From Cloacibacterium sp047601505 (GTDB lineage Bacteria; Bacteroidota; Bacteroidia; Flavobacteriales; Weeksellaceae): 64,000 bases of DNA. Below the pieces are notes generated by a model that was given only the letters and a program-made list of their open reading frames with translations, did no database searches and was not told the origin of the DNA. The position numbers and the translations under genes were made by a program. Position 1 is the first letter of the stretch, and the number at the start of each line of letters is the position of its first letter. Positions 60,635 to 64,000 of the stretch are shown one piece after another. The DNA is taken from assembly GCF_047601505.1 (NCBI RefSeq), contig NZ_JASGJD010000001.1:3038001-3102000 (forward strand), in the 5' to 3' direction.

Positions 60635-63600
60635 TTATTTTTTTAAAAGTTGACTGATTATTTTTTCTCCAATTGCTATTTCGTTAAGCAATTCTGGTAT
60701 CATCTTTTGGTAATCTGTATTTTTATCGACAGATTTCTCCCATTGCAAACTCAATTCTGATAATTGAAAAAGCCCAGATGTAGCAGAAGTACCTCTTAAT
60801 TTATGTAAAAAAACTTTTGCTGTTTCCAAATCTCTAGACTCTAATAATTTTTTGCATTTTTCTTCAGATTGTTTTAATTCTTGGAGAACCAAATTCAAAA
60901 AGAATGTTTTGAAACCTTCATCTTCTCCAATCTGAGCTTTCAGCATATCCATATTGAGATAGTCTTCTGTAATTAAATTTTCTTCGTTTTTTTCTTCTGA
61001 AGAAACTTCAATATATTTTTTTAGCATTTCGAAGAGCTCGTCTTGTCTAAGAGGTTTTGGTAAAAAATCTGACATCCCAGCATTTAGACACTTCTCTTTT
61101 TCGCCCAAAATATTTCCTGCTGTTACTCCAATAATAGGAACTTGAGCATAATTAGGCAACAAACGAATGTTTTTAGTAGCTTCTATACCATCCATTATCG
61201 GCATTTGTACATCCATCAAAATAAGGTCGAACTGTTTTTCTTTACACGCATCCAATGCCACTTTACCATCTACCGCTTCTACCAACTCTGCATTTGGCGT
61301 AAGTAAGCTCATCATTCTCTCATTAAGTGCCATATTTACAGGATTATCATCTGCTAACAAAACATTTAGAGACTGAGTAAAAATTACCATTTCTTCTTTT
61401 CGTTCTACAGGTTGTATTCCTTTTTTGGTGTATTGTACCGCTCTTTGCAAGGTATCATACAATTCGTCTGATTTTATTGGTTTTAACAAGCAATAAGACC
61501 TTTCGTCTTGTCGGAAAGAAGAAATAACTTCATGTTCTTCCGAAGATGTGTGTAAGACGATGAGTGGCGTCATTTCGCCTTGTTTATTAAAGAGTTCTTT
61601 AATTTTTTCAATTGTTTCTAATCCTGATAATACTGGCATGTGATAATCCATCAAGATTATATCAAATTTTTCGCCTTGCATTAGCAATTGTATGGCTTCT
61701 AAACCATTGGCAGCCATTTCAGATTCGATGTTTTTGTACGAAAGCATGTGATTAAGAATCATTCTGTTGTTTTCGTTATCGTCCACAATTAGAACTCTAC
61801 CGATATCTAAGTCTTCTAATTCATCTAAATTATCGAGTTCGTAAGGGATTTCTATGTCAAAATAAAATACTGAGCCAGCTCCCATTTCACTGGTTAAAGA
61901 CAATTGACTGCCCATGTATTTTAGAATATTATTAGAAATGGTAAGTCCTAGACCTGTTCCTCCGTATTTTTTACTTACAGAACTATCTTCTTGCGTGAAT
62001 GCATCAAAAATTCTCTGTTGTTTATCCTCCGGAATTCCTATACCGGTATCTCTTACGGAAAAGCGTAATTTTATCTTATGGTCTTTGCTTTGTAGTTTTT
62101 GAATTTTAAGTTCTATTTCTCCTTGTTCTGTAAATTTCACTGCATTTCCGAGAAGGTTTATTAAAACTTGTTTTATTCTAGATTCGTCTATCCAAATTGT
62201 TTTTGGCAGACCTTGTTCTATATTCAGAAGAAGTTCTATATCTTTTCTTTGTGCCTGATAGAGTACCACATTTACAACTTGGCTTGCTAAATCATAAATA
62301 TTGTACTTATCTACATACAATTCTAATTTACCAGATTCTATCTTAGAAAAATCTAAAATATCATTAATAATATTCAGAAGACTGTTGCCAGATTCGTTAA
62401 TATAATTGAGGTACTGAGTTTGCACTTCATTTAAAGGACTTTTCAGTAAAAGGTCTGAAAAACCAATAACTCCATTAAGCGGTGTACGAATCTCGTGGCT
62501 CATATTTGCCAAGAATTCAGATTTAGCTTTGCTTGCCAAGTCTGCCATTTTTTTAGCTTTTTTAAGCTCTTTATTTACTTTTACAGAATTGGTAATATTT
62601 TGAGTAAAAATAATAATACCACCTCTTTTTTCTTTAGAAATACTCCAAGGAATTACTTCCCAATTGTAATGCTGAGGCTCATCAAAACCATTTACTAAAA
62701 ACTCTTGGTCTTCGTTTTTATATGGTATTCCTTCTAGTGCTTCTGTATAAATTTTTCTTCTTTCTTCCGGCACTTCCGGATAAATGGAGTAAAGATTTTT
62801 TCCTATTAAATCTTTTTCGGGGATATTAAATTCTTCTTTCCATCTATTGCTTACATAAGCGTGATTAAGGTCATGATCAAACATTGCTACAGCTGCTGGC
62901 ACGTTTTCTACAAACGATTTTAGCATTGCCTTTTTCTTATCTAATTCTATAAAGTTTTTCTTTACCTCATCAATATCTTGAATAATCCCGAACATTCTTA
63001 CACAAGTATCGCCTTCAAACTCTGGGATTCCTTTTACTCTTACCCAAATAACAGAACCGTCTCTTCTTTTCAATTGAAATTCTTCATCATAAGACAATCC
63101 TTTCTCTATAGCTCTGGTAAACAGAACTCTTATTCTGTTTTCGAATCTTTCTTCATAAAAACCAACTGCCGTCTCGAAGGTAGGCACAAAATCTGGCGCT
63201 ACGCCATGTATTTTTTTTGTAGAATCTGACCAAAATATAGTCATATTCTTAAGATTAACTTCCCAACCTCCTACTCTTGCTACTTCATTGGTTTGCTCTA
63301 GCATTTGCTTGGTACTAATAAGGTCTCTCTCTAGCTTTATTCTTTCTGACATATTGAGAGCCGTACTCACTACATAAGGTTTGCCATTTTCGTCTGTTTC
63401 TACAATATTGTGATACATCCAATAGATTTGCTCGCCATCTTTAGCTTGCAATACCATCATGCCAGACGTTTCTTTGCCCATTTGCACCTTTTCCATGTAT
63501 TCTTTTAGGTTTGCCAAATGGTCTTGCGGAATTAAATCTTTCAAATTGAGAGATTTCACTTCGTCGTTCGAGTATTTTAAAGCTTCTCTTCCTTTCTCGT

Positions 63601-64000
63601 TTACCGCCAATATATTACCATCCATATCGTGCATACTCATTAGCCCAATAGCGTTTTCAAAGAAATTTCTGAAACGTCTTTCGGAGGTTTCTAACTTTAA
63701 TTGCTTTTCTCTTTCTTTGGTAATATTTCTTCCAAAGCAGAAAATTTCCGTTTGATGAGCATTTTGCTTAAAATACCAATCTATTACGATACTTTCTGTA
63801 TCAGAAGTTTGAGTAATGGTAGAAAAATCTATACCTTCTTGCAAAGTTTTTGTTTGTTCTAGGCTTTTTTTCAAACAAGTATTGTTAGCTCCTAAAAAAT
63901 CTATTGCTTTTTTGCCAATTGCCTTTTCTCTGGTGGTATAAAACACCCTTTGGAACTCAGGATTTACCTCTTTAAATCTCAACTGATTATCTAAAACACA
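60635..64000 (-). CDS. Multi-PAS hybrid histidine kinase with two receivers and Hpt (5' end outside window)
   Basis: At least 1121 residues; the frame is open to the right edge, and the TTG at 63982 is not the true start because the upstream codons continue the PAS domain (VLDNQLRFKEVNPEFQRVF). About four PAS/PAC domains, HisKA with 'LANMSHEIRTPLNGVIGFSDLL', HATPase ('DTGIGIPEDKQQRIF', 'GGTGLGLTISNNIL'), two receivers ('VLIVDDNENNRMIL...ILMDYHMP' and 'VLLADDNPVNMAL...ILMDVQMP') and a C-terminal Hpt with 'LHKLRGTSATSG'. This complete phosphorelay probably feeds the stand-alone receiver and controls the polysaccharide genes. Confidence 0.93.
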   Translation of the reverse strand, partial: CVLDNQLRFKEVNPEFQRVFYTTREKAIGKKAIDFLGANNTCLKKSLEQTKTLQEGIDFSTITQTSDTESIVIDWYFKQNAHQTEIFCFGRNITKEREKQLKLETSERRFRNFFENAIGLMSMHDMDGNILAVNEKGREALKYSNDEVKSLNLKDLIPQDHLANLKEYMEKVQMGKETSGMMVLQAKDGEQIYWMYHNIVETDENGKPYVVSTALNMSERIKLERDLISTKQMLEQTNEVARVGGWEVNLKNMTIFWSDSTKKIHGVAPDFVPTFETAVGFYEERFENRIRVLFTRAIEKGLSYDEEFQLKRRDGSVIWVRVKGIPEFEGDTCVRMFGIIQDIDEVKKNFIELDKKKAMLKSFVENVPAAVAMFDHDLNHAYVSNRWKEEFNIPEKDLIGKNLYSIYPEVPEERRKIYTEALEGIPYKNEDQEFLVNGFDEPQHYNWEVIPWSISKEKRGGIIIFTQNITNSVKVNKELKKAKKMADLASKAKSEFLANMSHEIRTPLNGVIGFSDLLLKSPLNEVQTQYLNYINESGNSLLNIINDILDFSKIESGKLELYVDKYNIYDLASQVVNVVLYQAQRKDIELLLNIEQGLPKTIWIDESRIKQVLINLLGNAVKFTEQGEIELKIQKLQSKDHKIKLRFSVRDTGIGIPEDKQQRIFDAFTQEDSSVSKKYGGTGLGLTISNNILKYMGSQLSLTSEMGAGSVFYFDIEIPYELDNLDELEDLDIGRVLIVDDNENNRMILNHMLSYKNIESEMAANGLEAIQLLMQGEKFDIILMDYHMPVLSGLETIEKIKELFNKQGEMTPLIVLHTSSEEHEVISSFRQDERSYCLLKPIKSDELYDTLQRAVQYTKKGIQPVERKEEMVIFTQSLNVLLADDNPVNMALNERMMSLLTPNAELVEAVDGKVALDACKEKQFDLILMDVQMPIMDGIEATKNIRLLPNYAQVPIIGVTAGNILGEKEKCLNAGMSDFLPKPLRQDELFEMLKKYIEVSSEEKNEENLITEDYLNMDMLKAQIGEDEGFKTFFLNLVLQELKQSEEKCKKLLESRDLETAKVFLHKLRGTSATSGLFQLSELSLQWEKSVDKNTDYQKMIPELLNEIAIGEKIISQLLKK

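Overview
The window looks like chromosomal DNA of a member of the Bacteroidota, most likely a flavobacterium of the Chryseobacterium/Cloacibacterium type (family Weeksellaceae). The DNA is AT-rich. Many promoters carry the Bacteroidota -7 element TAnnTTTG. The gene set is typical of the group: an ECF sigma/FecR/STN-TonB receptor trio, a histone H1-like small protein, an atp operon without atpD and atpC, and an IntDOT-like tyrosine recombinase. The species assignment is inferred from gene content, not from a database search.

Region 1 (1-7.5 kb, all minus strand) is a cell-surface signalling and uptake unit: ECF sigma factor, FecR anti-sigma factor, TonB-dependent receptor with an N-terminal STN signalling domain, a surface lipoprotein and a secreted protein that runs off the left edge. 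Region 2 (7.9-10.1 kb, plus) encodes a NorC-like cytochrome c, a NorB-like heme-copper subunit with unusual ligand positions, and a cytochrome c lipoprotein. Region 3 (10.3-15.9 kb) holds the 3' half of an RND efflux pump gene, cut by a complete IS21-family element (istA, istB, multiple terminal repeats), followed by a gene-poor stretch.

Region 4 (15.9-32.7 kb, all minus) is the most interesting part. It appears to be an integrated island ending beside a tRNA-Ser. In transcription order it carries a tyrosine integrase, a WYL-domain regulator, an M15 endolysin-like peptidase, a patatin-like phospholipase, a duplicated leader with a 29-residue peptide, three phage-tail-fibre-like proteins sharing one N-terminal module, a 1248-residue protein of unknown function, a Tle1-like phospholipase effector and a DUF2931 lipoprotein that may be its immunity protein. 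Seven copies of a palindromic operator each lie exactly 7 nt upstream of a TAnnTTTG -7 element, before the regulator, the peptidase, the patatin and both fibre leaders. The best copy, a perfect 10-3-10 palindrome, is in front of the WYL gene. This defines an island-wide regulon that can be read directly from the sequence.

Region 5 (33-53 kb) is core genome: an OmpR-type two-component pair with a downstream direct-repeat box, a DUF1275 protein, trxB, a CPA2 antiporter, holA, an HsdR-N-like nuclease, HAD and alpha/beta hydrolases, a cupin, clpS, a CNNM/CorC protein, the atp operon (atpZ, a small membrane protein, atpB-E-F-H-A-G), and a fluoride riboswitch in front of a CLC-F type fluoride exporter. 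Region 6 (53-64 kb) has a histone H1-like gene, a PAP2 phosphatase and a probable exopolysaccharide locus. That locus has a TPR/YaiO beta-barrel protein, a glycosyltransferase-2 fused to an LtaS-like sulfatase domain, a HEAT-repeat protein, a stand-alone receiver and a large hybrid histidine kinase that runs off the right edge.
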